This document shows, one piece after another, positions 54,092-61,919 of a DNA stretch of 64,000 nt. Below the pieces are notes generated by a model, which saw only the letters and a list, made by a program, of their open reading frames with translations, searched no databases and had not been told where the DNA came from. The position numbers and the translations under genes are program-made. The stretch covers positions 655,765 through 719,764 of the forward strand of contig NZ_JAKZLB010000002.1 of the NCBI RefSeq assembly GCF_022808865.1. The letters run 5' to 3'. This DNA is from Geothrix oryzisoli. Lineage in GTDB: Bacteria > Acidobacteriota > Holophagae > Holophagales > Holophagaceae. Numbering within the stretch: position 1 is the first letter of the stretch; each line of letters starts with the position of its first letter.

Positions 54092-54661
54092 CTAATTAGG
54101 AATTGGTTGCGGTGGAATTTGTAAGACCACCGATTGTTTGCTGCACTTTACAGAAATGGTAGAGGGGTTAATGAATTTGACAACGTACAAGAACGCAAAT
54201 TCCTGGCAACCAACAGGTGTGGGTCTATATCGAAGCCTTGCTTTTCCTGAGTACATCTCTGAGACGAGGATTTCATCCTCTGGGCTTACGTGGGCCACCA
54301 GTTTGGATTCAGGGTTGCTAGCCAAAGTGAACTGAAATTCTGGAGATAAGGCCTTGGCTTCAGTGTCGTAGAAACGTTCGTACCAGCAAGGGCTACCGCA
54401 GTGAACGCGTATCGAGAGGATTGTTTTGCTTAGCCATTTGAAACTAGGCACATGATTGCTGCCTGTTTTGAACAAGGGTGTTTGGCCCTTGGGCGATGAT
54501 ATGGAGACGACACCGTCGCCGCAGTCAGTTCCCTTGTAGGTCGCAGTGTAGAGATGGCCTGGTGAAGGTAGTCGCCTCACGATCTTCTGTTCCTGATCCT
54601 GCCCATACAGAGCGCCAACAATAGCGCTTTGAAATGCCAGGGTGAATAGAAACCGTTGCAT
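54092..54661 (-). CDS. Cassette gene: secreted protein, unknown
   Basis: The 189-residue product has a signal peptide (about residues 1-20, ending GALYGQ). The mature part is beta-rich, with a Cys pair in HCGSPCWYERFYD and further Cys residues at TDCGDGV and VGCQEF, suggesting disulfides in the periplasm. No family is recognised. The stop is 8 bases from attC14. Confidence 0.72.
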   Translation of the reverse strand: MQRFLFTLAFQSAIVGALYGQDQEQKIVRRLPSPGHLYTATYKGTDCGDGVVSISSPKGQTPLFKTGSNHVPSFKWLSKTILSIRVHCGSPCWYERFYDTEAKALSPEFQFTLASNPESKLVAHVSPEDEILVSEMYSGKARLRYRPTPVGCQEFAFLYVVKFINPSTISVKCSKQSVVLQIPPQPIPN

Positions 54662-54666
54662 GAAAC

Positions 54667-54790
54667 GCCTAACGAATGAAGCTAACCGGCCCCGCCTGCA
54701 CCGAGGCGACGAACGAAGTCGAGATAGGGAAATGTTGAGAGAGAACGGAAGGCAATGCGGGCGGGGTCCGAGTTGAGCGCGGGGTTAGGC
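54667..54790 (-). repeat. attC15
   Basis: 124 bp, cores GCCTAAC and GTTAGGC; the gene to the left starts 5 bases away. Confidence 0.93.
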
Positions 54791-54792
54791 CG

Positions 54793-55179
54793 CTAATTGT
54801 CGAATTCGTATTTGTCTTTGAAGTGTTGCATGTCTGATTTGTAATTTCGCCTGTGCAGATAACCAAATAGCACAGTGAATACACCAATCAATACACCGGA
54901 TATTGTCAATTGTTTGCGCATTGCCTGTTGGGCATCTTTCCTTGCCTGTTCACGATAAGCAGAAAGGGTCCCACACCACTCATATGAGAGGCCAAATCCT
55001 GCATTACTGATAAAGGGGTTTTTCAGATCTGGAACGCTTGGTGCGTAGTTGTCTAACGACACCGTGAATGCTCTGGGTGTAGGTGGCTTGATGGAGATGA
55101 GAATAAGTAGAGGAAGCAGAAGCGCGACGAGGCTAGTGGTTGAGATGAAGCGCAGTATGCTCGTGGTTCTCATCTGCAA
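54793..55179 (-). CDS. Cassette gene: two-helix membrane protein
   Basis: The 128-residue product has an N-terminal helix (LVALLLPLLILISI), a periplasmic loop of about 50 residues with one Cys (YEWCGTLSAYREQARKDAQQ) and a second helix (LTISGVLIGVFTVLFGYLH), followed by a charged tail. No family is recognised. A second ATG at 55173 is possible. The stop lies 2 bases from attC15. Confidence 0.7.
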   Translation of the reverse strand: MQMRTTSILRFISTTSLVALLLPLLILISIKPPTPRAFTVSLDNYAPSVPDLKNPFISNAGFGLSYEWCGTLSAYREQARKDAQQAMRKQLTISGVLIGVFTVLFGYLHRRNYKSDMQHFKDKYEFDN

Positions 55180-55230
55180 ATCCCTGGAATTGGAATGAGG
55201 TTACTCCATTACGACTAGGAGTGCTGGGCG

Positions 55231-55354
55231 GCCTAACGAATGAAGCTAACCGGACCCGCCTGCGCCGAGGCGCTGAACGAAGCCGAGGAAGCGAGATGTT
55301 GAGAGAGAGCGGAAGGCAATGCAGGCGGGGTCCGAGTTGAGCTAGGGGTTAGGC
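55231..55354 (-). repeat. attC16
   Basis: 124 bp, cores GCCTAAC and GTTAGGC. Confidence 0.94.
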
Positions 55355-55932
55355 GCGTCCTTGGTGGGTTTTCGATAATCAATGCCAAACCCCCTTAAGT
55401 AATCAGCTAGTGGCCCGAGCCCCATCTTTGCACGGCGCTCATCAACATTAGCTTCTTCTGCAATCGGTTCAACCTGAATCCCCTTAATTCCCTTCTTTTC
55501 TATGAGCTGTGTTCCGTATAGCTGCTTCTTGCCCTCACCCACTAACACTCGGTCTTCAAGTAATGCGAGCCATTTGAGCTTTGACTCACCGCTTCTCGCG
55601 GCTGTGCGGAAAATGGGGAGATATTGCTTCTGTAAATCCAAACTGGCATGTTGCAAAACGAGGAATGCCGCAAGAGCAGCTTTTTCGCCAACCATACTTA
55701 GCTTCGGCCATCCAGACTGATTGATGATTTCGACCAACCGCCTCCGATTGTTTTCATCAATCAGGTTTTGTTTTTTTAAGACCTCAAATGCTTCAGGAGA
55801 AAACGGGCCCGATTTCCTTTGAATCTCGATTAGGGCCTGTCGGCCTTTTTGATCGGACTCCAACATCGCTTCAAGTTCTGTGCGAATAGAATCCTGGTGA
55901 GGTTGCAGAATTGCTGGGGGAATCAGGATCAC
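55342..55932 (-). CDS. Cassette gene: DUF6624 protein
   Basis: The 196-residue product matches the DUF6624 pattern: WPKLSMVGEKAALAAFLVLQ, then QHASLDLQKQYLPIF, LALLEDRVLVGEGKKQLYG and the ending NVDERRAKMGLGPLADYL. The family is often secreted, but no signal is seen here. Function is unknown. The TAG stop is inside attC16. The start is 17 bases from attC17. Confidence 0.85.
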   Translation of the reverse strand: MILIPPAILQPHQDSIRTELEAMLESDQKGRQALIEIQRKSGPFSPEAFEVLKKQNLIDENNRRRLVEIINQSGWPKLSMVGEKAALAAFLVLQHASLDLQKQYLPIFRTAARSGESKLKWLALLEDRVLVGEGKKQLYGTQLIEKKGIKGIQVEPIAEEANVDERRAKMGLGPLADYLRGFGIDYRKPTKDAPNP

Positions 55933-55949
55933 AGTGACTCCGGAATCGC

Positions 55950-56057
55950 GCCTAACGAAAGAAGCTAACCGGCCCTATTGCTGCGGAACCTGGCTGCTGA
56001 GTTGTTTGAGGACACTAGCGCGCAGCGATAGGGTCCGAGTTGAGCGGAGGGTTAGGC
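55950..56057 (-). repeat. attC17, variant with a different centre
   Basis: 108 bp. The cores GCCTAAC and GTTAGGC and the outer arms are standard, but the middle (55974-56035) is replaced by an unrelated text with its own stem, CCCTATTGCTGCG pairing near CGCAGCGATAGGG. Confidence 0.92.
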
Positions 56058-56459
56058 ATCGCTGGGCTTGGCGCCGGGAAACCATTCGGTATGTTGGTCG
56101 CCCTGACGACCGAAATAGGTCACACGCTGCCCTCGGAGGAAGGCAAAGTACCCTTGGACTCCTGCGGCGACAGTTCGCTTACTAAAATCCCGAAACTTCT
56201 GGCCGTGCTGCTGACTATCGACAATGGCCGCTCGTAGCGAAGCCTTGTCAAAGTCTTCTGCGATGGCAGGAAGGTCTTCGAAAGAAAGTGGAGCCTGTAC
56301 CACAGCACCTTCAGCGCTATAGAAAGTAAATAGCCTAGAGGCATAGTCCACATAGTAATACTCCACCCCATTGCCGATAAGACTCGCCACGATCTCAGGG
56401 AATGGCATTGAGCCTGTGAGAGTGGCTTGGGCAGCTTTGAGGACCTTGTTCGCATCCAC
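56052..56459 (-). CDS. Cassette gene: DUF1398 protein
   Basis: The 135-residue product fits DUF1398: MPFPEIVASLIGNGVEYYYV, FYSAEGAVV, then FDKASLRAAIVDSQQHGQKF and the conserved ending RVTYFGRQGDQHTEWFPG. Function is unknown. I place the start at the GTG at 56459, because GGAGG lies 7 bases upstream and no ATG fits; a longer frame would run through attC18. The TAA stop is inside the attC17 core. Confidence 0.85.
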   Translation of the reverse strand: MDANKVLKAAQATLTGSMPFPEIVASLIGNGVEYYYVDYASRLFTFYSAEGAVVQAPLSFEDLPAIAEDFDKASLRAAIVDSQQHGQKFRDFSKRTVAAGVQGYFAFLRGQRVTYFGRQGDQHTEWFPGAKPSDA

Positions 56460-56494
56460 GACCTGACCTCCATGATGAACAATGTTGGGGCGAC

Positions 56495-56618
56495 GCCTAA
56501 CGAGTGAAGCTAACCGGCCCCGCCTGCACCGAGGCGATGAGCGGAGCCGAGGAAGCGGGACCAAGAGAAAGAGCGGAAGGCAATGCAGGCGGGGTCCGAG
56601 TTGAGCGGAGGGTTAGGC
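56495..56618 (-). repeat. attC18
   Basis: 124 bp, cores GCCTAAC and GTTAGGC; the left flank reads CGAGTGAAGC. Confidence 0.93.
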
Positions 56619-56635
56619 GTGCCCGGCCTGAACCC

Positions 56636-57115
56636 TTAATCAAGTTCATCGAATCTCGTTAGAACGAAGACCAGCTCGGATTTTAGAGCACCCGGAACCA
56701 CCAGGAACGCTAGGAAGTCATGGTTCGGTTTCAAGTATTGCTTCACTTCAGGGATTAAAGAATCTTGGATTGGAATCCACACCTTGGTGCCCTTGTAGGT
56801 AACCAGTATTTCCTGATGGTACATGGCAAAAAACCGAACAACATTTGGCAAGGCCTTCCATGATGTTTGGAGTCCCGTTAGTAGTTCGGCCTTCCGGCCA
56901 GCAATTGGGCGTATCTCGCCTAGATATGTTAGTTGGGTCTGGTATTTGTGGATTTCCGTGCACACATTAAGGTCTGATGCAGGATCAGCACACGGTTTCC
57001 TCTCGATGAGGATCTGATCAAATGACCTTAGAAGATATGCCGCTGCATCTACCTGGGCAGGTAGGGTCGTGCACACCAGAGAAAGAAGGAAAGTGAAAAG
57101 CGATTGAGCGCTCAT
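56636..57115 (-). CDS. Cassette gene: secreted protein, unknown
   Basis: The product (159 residues from the second Met) has a signal peptide (MSAQSLFTFLLSLVCTTLPA). A mature part follows, with two Cys residues in ERKPCADPASDLNVC and a helical-beta mix ending in KSELVFVLTRFDELD. No family is recognised. An ATG at 57124 gives three extra residues. The stop is 17 bases from attC18. Confidence 0.72.
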   Translation of the reverse strand: MSAQSLFTFLLSLVCTTLPAQVDAAAYLLRSFDQILIERKPCADPASDLNVCTEIHKYQTQLTYLGEIRPIAGRKAELLTGLQTSWKALPNVVRFFAMYHQEILVTYKGTKVWIPIQDSLIPEVKQYLKPNHDFLAFLVVPGALKSELVFVLTRFDELD

Positions 57116-57143
57116 GACAACCATCCAACACGAAGGTGGGAAC

Positions 57144-57267
57144 GCCTAACGAATGAAGCTAACCGGCCCCGCCTGCGTCGAGGCGATGAGCGGAGCCGAG
57201 GAAGCAAAAAGCTGAGAGAGAGCGGAAGGCAATGCAGGCGGGGTCCGAGTTGAGCGGAGGGTTAGGC
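57144..57267 (-). repeat. attC19
   Basis: 124 bp, cores GCCTAAC and GTTAGGC. Confidence 0.94.
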
Positions 57268-57483
57268 CGAGCCCTAAGCAATAGCACCCCGAACACGCGC
57301 TGTGCTTGGATTTGAGCCTGCTTGAGCGAGAGCGAAGGTTCATGCCGACGACCCCAAAGGAGAACACCGGAGTTATCGCGTGAGAATAAAGGCCGAGACG
57401 CTGAAGTGACCTCGATGATGGCAGAAATCCATGGGCTGAAGGTTGATGAGTAAGCGATAACCCCATTCTTGAGGAGTTGGGAT
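57268..57483. other. Cassette stretch without a convincing gene
   Basis: No frame here ends inside the cassette with a good start. A minus-strand frame from 57487 runs through attC19 and shares the words VFSFGVVG with a similar frame in the 60534-60898 cassette (LFAFGLVA). It may be a decayed gene, a structural RNA or filler. Confidence 0.5.
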
Positions 57484-57609
57484 TCATGTGTATTTGAGAA
57501 TGATGGCAAGCAGGCAGATGAGGACGACTGCGATAAGCAGCCCGATAATCATCGCCAAATGCCCTCGCCGTTTGCCCTCTTTGTAATCTCGATAGTTCCA
57601 GAAGGTCAC
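57484..57609 (-). CDS. Cassette gene: 41-residue single-helix membrane protein
   Basis: A short frame starts at a GTG at 57609, six bases from attC20, and ends with TGA at 57484. The product has a charged N-terminal part (NYRDYKEGKRRGH) and one long helix (MIIGLLIAVVLICLLAIIL). The position just after an attC, where cassette genes start, supports it. Possible roles include a small toxin or a membrane modulator, but none can be shown. Confidence 0.55.
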   Translation of the reverse strand: MTFWNYRDYKEGKRRGHLAMIIGLLIAVVLICLLAIILKYT

Positions 57610-57614
57610 AGGAG

Positions 57615-57738
57615 GCCTAACGAATGAAGCTAACCGGCCCCGCCTGCACCGAGGCGATGAACGGAGCCGAGGAAGCGAGAAGCTGAGAGAGAGCGGAAGA
57701 CAATGCAGGCGGGGTCCGAGTTGAGCTAGGGGTTAGGG
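57615..57738 (-). repeat. attC20
   Basis: 124 bp, cores GCCTAAC and GTTAGGG (last base off consensus). Identical by eye to attC31 at 63410. Confidence 0.94.
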
Positions 57739-58188
57739 CGCAACGAGCGATAACAAATGTGTATAGCTCTCGAGTCGAGAAATCGATTGGAATCCTTGTC
57801 GCTCATAGAATTGCGAGGCAATCGGGTTATCGGTTCGGAGGCTCAAGAGGGTGAAGTGAATGCGTGCAGTTTCCACCACTGCATGAATAAGCTGCTGACC
57901 GACACCCAAGCGTCGAAATTCCTTGCGAACATATAGCCGGCGCACACGACCCACGCCGGCCTGAGAGGAGTATGGATCACGGCTCAACCCGCAAATCCCA
58001 ACTAGCTGGCCCTGTATTCTGGCAGTGAAGAAAGCTTCGCCGGGTTGATTGAATTGATTGCGCATTGAATGCCATTCATCCCGTAAGCGAGCAACAAACC
58101 CAAATCCCTCTGCTTCGCTTTCCATGACAAGCTCATCCAACTCAGAATCGGGAAGGGTAGTTACTCGCGCAATTTGGATAGCATTCAT
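57733..58188 (-). CDS. Cassette gene: GNAT acetyltransferase, copy 1
   Basis: The 151-residue product has the GNAT acetyl-CoA motif VRRLYVRKEFRRLGVGQQLI, a preceding strand (GQLVGICGLSRDP) and the C-terminal SQFYERQGF. The target is unknown; resistance or metabolite acetylation is possible. The TAA stop is inside attC20. The whole cassette, attC included, recurs without visible change at 63410-63997. Confidence 0.9.
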   Translation of the reverse strand: MNAIQIARVTTLPDSELDELVMESEAEGFGFVARLRDEWHSMRNQFNQPGEAFFTARIQGQLVGICGLSRDPYSSQAGVGRVRRLYVRKEFRRLGVGQQLIHAVVETARIHFTLLSLRTDNPIASQFYERQGFQSISRLESYTHLLSLVAP

Positions 58189-58195
58189 GGATGCA

Positions 58196-58319
58196 CCCTA
58201 ACGAACCAGGCTAACCGGACCCGCCTGCGCCGAGGCGCTGAACGGAGCCGAGGAAGCAGGGAGTTGAGAGAGAGAGGGGGACAATGCAGGCGGGGTCCGA
58301 GTTGAGCCGAGGGTTAGGC
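58196..58319 (-). repeat. attC21
   Basis: 124 bp, cores CCCTAAC at 58196-58202 and GTTAGGC; the left flank reads CGAACCAGGC. Confidence 0.93.
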
Positions 58320-58338
58320 GTGTGGCTGAATGCACATG

Positions 58339-58656
58339 CTAATTGTGACTAACCACGCGCAGGCGATAGATCACCTTTTGAGATCGAATAATGCAATATC
58401 CCGTCTGCATGTCGCCATCATATGTCCAAAGCTCATCACCTGGTCGGATCAAGGCCTTAAACTCGAGCCACTCTTTGTGCATAAGCCCGAAAATGATGGG
58501 TGTGGAACTCCGCCCTGGAATTATCGCCATATTGTCGTTCTCTGCCTGCTGCACAGAGGTTCGGACGCGAAGCCACTCCTTCGGGTAATCACCAATGGGC
58601 CATGGCGCCTTGCAAGCCATGACCAGTGGAAGAATGAGTAACAAAGCGCGACGCAA
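58339..58656 (-). CDS. Cassette gene: small exported protein, possible lipoprotein
   Basis: The 105-residue product has a hydrophobic N-terminal signal (MRRALLLILPLVMAC), with Cys15 as a possible lipid site, and a mature part with EWLEFKALIRPGDELWTYDG and RSQKVIYRLRVV. The pattern is compatible with a small beta domain. No family is recognised. The stop is 19 bases from attC21. Confidence 0.7.
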   Translation of the reverse strand: MRRALLLILPLVMACKAPWPIGDYPKEWLRVRTSVQQAENDNMAIIPGRSSTPIIFGLMHKEWLEFKALIRPGDELWTYDGDMQTGYCIIRSQKVIYRLRVVSHN

Positions 58657-58664
58657 TTTACACC

Positions 58665-58788
58665 GCCTAACGAATGAAGCTAAGCGGCCACGCCTGCACC
58701 GAGGCGACGAGCGGAGCCGAGATAGCGAAATGTTGAGAGAGAGCGGAAGACAATGCAGGCGGGGTCCGACTTGAGCGAGAGGTTAGGC
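58665..58788 (-). repeat. attC22
   Basis: 124 bp, cores GCCTAAC and GTTAGGC; the arm has CTAAGCGGCC, as in attC13. Confidence 0.93.
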
Positions 58789-59199
58789 GTCTGCATTTGA
58801 ATCGCCAACCTGGCTTGAAGTGTGGAATGCCATGGTGATGATTGACGGAAAAATAAAGCCCTTGAGATAGGAGAGCGGATGCCTACCCAGGGTGAAATCG
58901 ACGGGCAGGTTCCCGAAGTGCGCCCAATAGTGCGTTGCAATAAGCCCGGTGATACCGGCCCACATTCCACACAACGCCCAACGTTTACCGACGACGACGA
59001 GCAACAAACTGAGAGTAATTATTACTCGAAGGGCCGATTGCACGTATTCGAATGTCGTATGCGTGCTGGTTCTAGCGCCTAGATACAGATCACACAGGGT
59101 AAAGATGTGGTAGCAGATCAGCAGCCCGGCGAGAACAAAGATGATCAGGCGCCGGAATAACAGAAATCGGCTCGTCTGCATTCCAGGCAGTGTGGTCAC
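58783..59199 (-). CDS. Cassette gene: four-helix membrane protein
   Basis: The 138-residue product has helices at about residues 17-38 (LIIFVLAGLLICYHIFTL), 57-72 (ALRVIITLSLLLVVV), 75-92 and 115-130. No family is recognised. The TAA stop is inside the attC22 core. A second Met (MQTSRF) at 59181 may be the true start. Confidence 0.7.
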   Translation of the reverse strand: MTTLPGMQTSRFLLFRRLIIFVLAGLLICYHIFTLCDLYLGARTSTHTTFEYVQSALRVIITLSLLLVVVGKRWALCGMWAGITGLIATHYWAHFGNLPVDFTLGRHPLSYLKGFIFPSIITMAFHTSSQVGDSNADA

Positions 59200-59221
59200 C
59201 TCGGCCCTCCTTTCTACAGAC

Positions 59222-59345
59222 GCCTAACGAATGAAGCTAACCGGACCCGCCTGAACCGAGGCGCTGAGCGGAGCCGAGGAAGCTGGAAGCTGAGAGAGAG
59301 CGGAAGGTAATGCAGGCGGGGTCCAAGTTGAGCGGAGGGTTAGGT
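59222..59345 (-). repeat. attC23
   Basis: 124 bp, cores GCCTAAC and GTTAGGT; the inner stem has GCCTGAACCGAGG. Confidence 0.93.
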
Positions 59346-59359
59346 GCGCGATGGGCAGT

Positions 59360-59761
59360 TTAGCCTTCTGGATCTGGCCGACTATCTTCAGCCTCTTTGT
59401 CAGAGACAAGACGATGAATAGGAAGTTCAATCCAACCGTCTTTGAACAGCAGGCCAATATTCCAGAGGAAGCAGGAACAGTCGCCTTCAATATTGGCGGG
59501 CTTCCAAAGTTCGAGAATGGTCGGCCCGACTTTGATCTTTGCTTTGGCCAGAATCTCCGCCTGCTGCTTCTTTGTTAGCTTGAGTTTCATCCCCGGTTCG
59601 AAGTGCTTACGAAGAATGGTCATTTGTGATTGTGTGAGTTGGATCTCAATCACTGGTTCATCTGCAAGCCGGCCGTCCTTGAATTTGAAGCCGTCAGCAA
59701 ACAGACCAACGGCTGACGAAAGGAGGAAGCAGGTCGCGAGTCGGAGCAAACGGTGTTTCAC
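59360..59761 (-). CDS. Cassette gene: secreted protein, unknown
   Basis: The 133-residue product has a signal peptide (about residues 1-22, ending SAVGLFA) and a charged mature part: IEIQLTQSQMTILRKHFEPG, a Lys-rich helix (KKQQAEILAKAKIKVGP) and a Cys pair in GDCSCFLW. No family is recognised. The stop is 14 bases from attC23. Confidence 0.7.
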   Translation of the reverse strand: MKHRLLRLATCFLLSSAVGLFADGFKFKDGRLADEPVIEIQLTQSQMTILRKHFEPGMKLKLTKKQQAEILAKAKIKVGPTILELWKPANIEGDCSCFLWNIGLLFKDGWIELPIHRLVSDKEAEDSRPDPEG

Positions 59762-59766
59762 GTAGC

Positions 59767-59890
59767 ACCTAACGAATGAGGCTAACCGGCCCCGCCTGCA
59801 CCGAGGCGCTGAACGGAGCCGAGGAAGACGGAAGTTGAGAGAGAGCGGTAGACAATGCAGGCGGGGTCCGAGTTGAGCTAGGGGTTAGGC
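59767..59890 (-). repeat. attC24
   Basis: 124 bp, cores ACCTAAC and GTTAGGC; the centre carries GAAGACGGAAGTTGAGAG. Confidence 0.93.
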
Positions 59891-60403
59891 TGCCGGTGAT
59901 GCTTGCTTTGGTTTTTGTAACTCCTTGAATTCAAGGGCGACACCAAAGAGTTGTGTTGTATGAGTATTTTCGCGAGTGAGCTTATCAGATTTGATTAACA
60001 GTCGATCTGAGGATACCCACTGAAGTTCGGCAATCGGGGACTCGGAATCCTGTACGACCGAAAAGGCCAAGCCTGTTTGATTTTGGCCAGCAAGGAACCT
60101 GACCTCTGAGCCCTTTGGAGCGAGCTGGACCTCTTGCCATACGACCGCACCACCGAAGCCGGAACCACCAATGACTCTGACAAGCCTTGCTTCCAGGTGG
60201 TCATCAGGTGAAGTGGACCTAGTGAGTACCTGTATTTCTGGAGTATTTTGCTGCCCGAAGGTAGCCCTGAAAAATCTATCGATTGCATAGTAAGCGCCAG
60301 TGAAGACCACAAGGCAAATGACAGTGAAGATCCCAACCCACCTGAGAAGAGGGCGCGATCGCTTCGATGGTGCGGCTGCGGGCGAATCTATTTCTGGGGT
60401 CAT
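59885..60403 (-). CDS. Cassette gene: single-pass membrane protein, unknown
   Basis: The 172-residue product has a short cytoplasmic part (PSKRSRPLLRW), one helix (VGIFTVICLVVFTGAYYAI) and a large periplasmic beta-rich domain (EARLVRVIGGSGFGGAVVWQ, then LLIKSDKLTRENTHT). No family is recognised. The TAA stop is inside the attC24 core. Confidence 0.72.
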   Translation of the reverse strand: MTPEIDSPAAAPSKRSRPLLRWVGIFTVICLVVFTGAYYAIDRFFRATFGQQNTPEIQVLTRSTSPDDHLEARLVRVIGGSGFGGAVVWQEVQLAPKGSEVRFLAGQNQTGLAFSVVQDSESPIAELQWVSSDRLLIKSDKLTRENTHTTQLFGVALEFKELQKPKQASPAA

Positions 60404-60409
60404 TGAGCA

Positions 60410-60533
60410 GCCTAACGAATGAAGCTAACCGGCCACGCCTGCGCCGAGGCGAAGAGCGGAGCCGAGGAAGCGGAAAGATGAGAGAGAACGGAAGGCAGTG
60501 CAGGCGGGGTCCGAGTTGAGCGAGAGGTTAGGC
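60410..60533 (-). repeat. attC25
   Basis: 124 bp, cores GCCTAAC and GTTAGGC; the stem has GGCCACGCCTGCG. Confidence 0.93.
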
Positions 60534-60898
60534 ACCCCACGAAACTGAAGCCCACCCGAGTTGCAGAGAAGCCTGGATGAGAACGGGCGAAGGGAATGAC
60601 GCCCGAGCGATGAAAACCGCTTGATGCGACGAGCCCAAAGGCAAAGAGCTGAGGCGGATTGCGCCAAAGGCGGAGCGAATTGAGGAACGGCGGAGCCAGG
60701 ATGCCACGGGAGGCCGCCGGATTCACCAGATGGACCGGCAGGAGAGCGGTGCTGGTGTGCGGCGGCGCAAGCCTGCCATTCATGGGCAGCCGAAACGGCC
60801 AGGCCTGAGAGATTCACGACTGGCGAAGCCAGAGCGCTGAACCCGAAACCCGAATGAGAAGGAGCAGGCGCGGAAGACGAAGGGAAGACCCCGAGTGT
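60534..60898. other. Cassette without a convincing gene
   Basis: The 365 bases between attC25 and attC26 hold no frame with the usual start-near-attC and stop-near-attC plan. Two overlapping minus-strand frames cross attC25 to its left end and would carry an attC-encoded tail. The sequence is GC-rich and purine-biased on the plus strand. It may be non-coding, a structured RNA, or a decayed gene related to the one at 57268-57483. Confidence 0.55.
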
Positions 60899-61024
60899 GC
60901 CTAACGAATGGAGCTAACCGGCCCCGCCTGCACCGAGGCGACGAGCGGAGTCGAGGTAGCGAGATGTTGAGAGAGAGGGCGGAAGGCAATGCAGGCAGGG
61001 TCCGAGTTGAGCTGAGGGTTAGGC
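60899..61024 (-). repeat. attC26
   Basis: 126 bp, cores GCCTAAC and GTTAGGC; two bases longer (GAGAGAGAGGGCGG) in the centre. Confidence 0.93.
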
Positions 61025-61297
61025 CGACGGGATAGACTTGTTTCTGCCGATCAGACGGAAGTAGGTGGAAAGATATTTGTACGCAAATAGAATGCATGGA
61101 CCAAGAGCCATCAAGTAATTGGGCTTAGGTTTCACCGCATAAGAATAGAAGCAATATAGGCCGGCTGACAGAAAGAGCAGTCCGAAAGTTAGAGCCCAAG
61201 CCGGGAGAATGGTGCCAGGCGCGAGTGCCTGGCAATTCGGGCACCATTCGGCTTTCGTTGGGAGTTGCGTATCGCACTTGAGGCATGTGCGCTTCAT
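61019..61297 (-). CDS. Cassette gene: zinc-ribbon membrane protein
   Basis: The 92-residue product begins with a compact zinc ribbon (CLKC at Cys5/Cys8 and CPNC at Cys19/Cys22) and continues with two helices (ALTFGLLFLSAGLYCFYSYA and YLMALGPCILFAYKYL). A cytoplasmic zinc ribbon with a membrane anchor is a known layout without a fixed function. The TAA stop is inside attC26, and the start is 5 bases from attC27. Confidence 0.8.
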   Translation of the reverse strand: MKRTCLKCDTQLPTKAEWCPNCQALAPGTILPAWALTFGLLFLSAGLYCFYSYAVKPKPNYLMALGPCILFAYKYLSTYFRLIGRNKSIPSA

Positions 61298-61302
61298 AAG
61301 AG

Positions 61303-61426
61303 GCCTAACGAATGAAGCTAACCGGACCCGCCTGCACCGAGGCGACGAGCGGAGCCGAGGAAGCGAGAAGCTGAGAGAGAGCGGAAGACAATGCAGGCGG
61401 GGTCCGAGTTGAGCGGAGGGTTAGGT
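61303..61426 (-). repeat. attC27
   Basis: 124 bp, cores GCCTAAC and GTTAGGT. Confidence 0.94.
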
Positions 61427-61433
61427 AGGCCGG

Positions 61434-61787
61434 TCACTGCCAAAGTGCAGTTGAGAGGACTTTGTTAGAGGCGATATCAAAGGTTACATCACGGCATTTG
61501 CCACCAGGATTGCCAACGAGAGCCGGATTCCTGTTTTCCGGGGTGAAAGCACTCTGATGCCAAAGATGGAAAATGAGAGTGCCATTTATCGGTCCCTCAA
61601 CTACGGCATGGAATTCTGACGGATTCTCACCATGTTGCTGAATGGAAGCAGCCACAGCCTTTGCTCCGGGTTGAAATTCCTTTGGGAATGCAGCTACCTG
61701 AGCAAGTGTCGAGGCTTTCTCAGGGGTAGATGAACAGCCAGTGAGTGCCGAGACCGCGATAACTAGACAGGCAATTCGCGAGCGCAT
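61434..61787 (-). CDS. Cassette gene: lipoprotein, unknown
   Basis: The 117-residue product has a textbook lipoprotein signal with lipobox LTGC (Cys18). A mature domain follows with FPKEFQPGAKAVAASIQQHG and VVEGPINGTLIFHLWHQSAF. A Cys in GGKCRDV stands near the C-terminus. No family is recognised. The stop lies 7 bases from attC27 and the start 8 bases from attC28. Confidence 0.78.
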   Translation of the reverse strand: MRSRIACLVIAVSALTGCSSTPEKASTLAQVAAFPKEFQPGAKAVAASIQQHGENPSEFHAVVEGPINGTLIFHLWHQSAFTPENRNPALVGNPGGKCRDVTFDIASNKVLSTALWQ

Positions 61788-61795
61788 GTTGGGCT

Positions 61796-61919
61796 ACCTA
61801 ACGAATGAAGCTAACCGGACCCGCCTGCACCGAGGCACTGAGCGGAGCCGAGGAAGCGGGAAGCTGAGAGGGAGCGGAAGGCAATGCAGGCGGGGTCCGA
61901 GTTGAGCTAGGGGTTAGGC
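61796..61919 (-). repeat. attC28
   Basis: 124 bp, cores ACCTAAC and GTTAGGC; the inner loop has GAGGCACTGAGCGG. Confidence 0.94.

Noticed and set aside
57146..57509. Minus-strand frames that run across attC sites (also at 60412-60817, 46555-46809, 49159-49551 and 59224-59490)
   Set aside because: They end in the same attC-encoded tails (STRTPPALPSAL or NSDPACIAFRSL) whatever the cassette, which shows that these tails are readthrough of the recombination site and not protein families.
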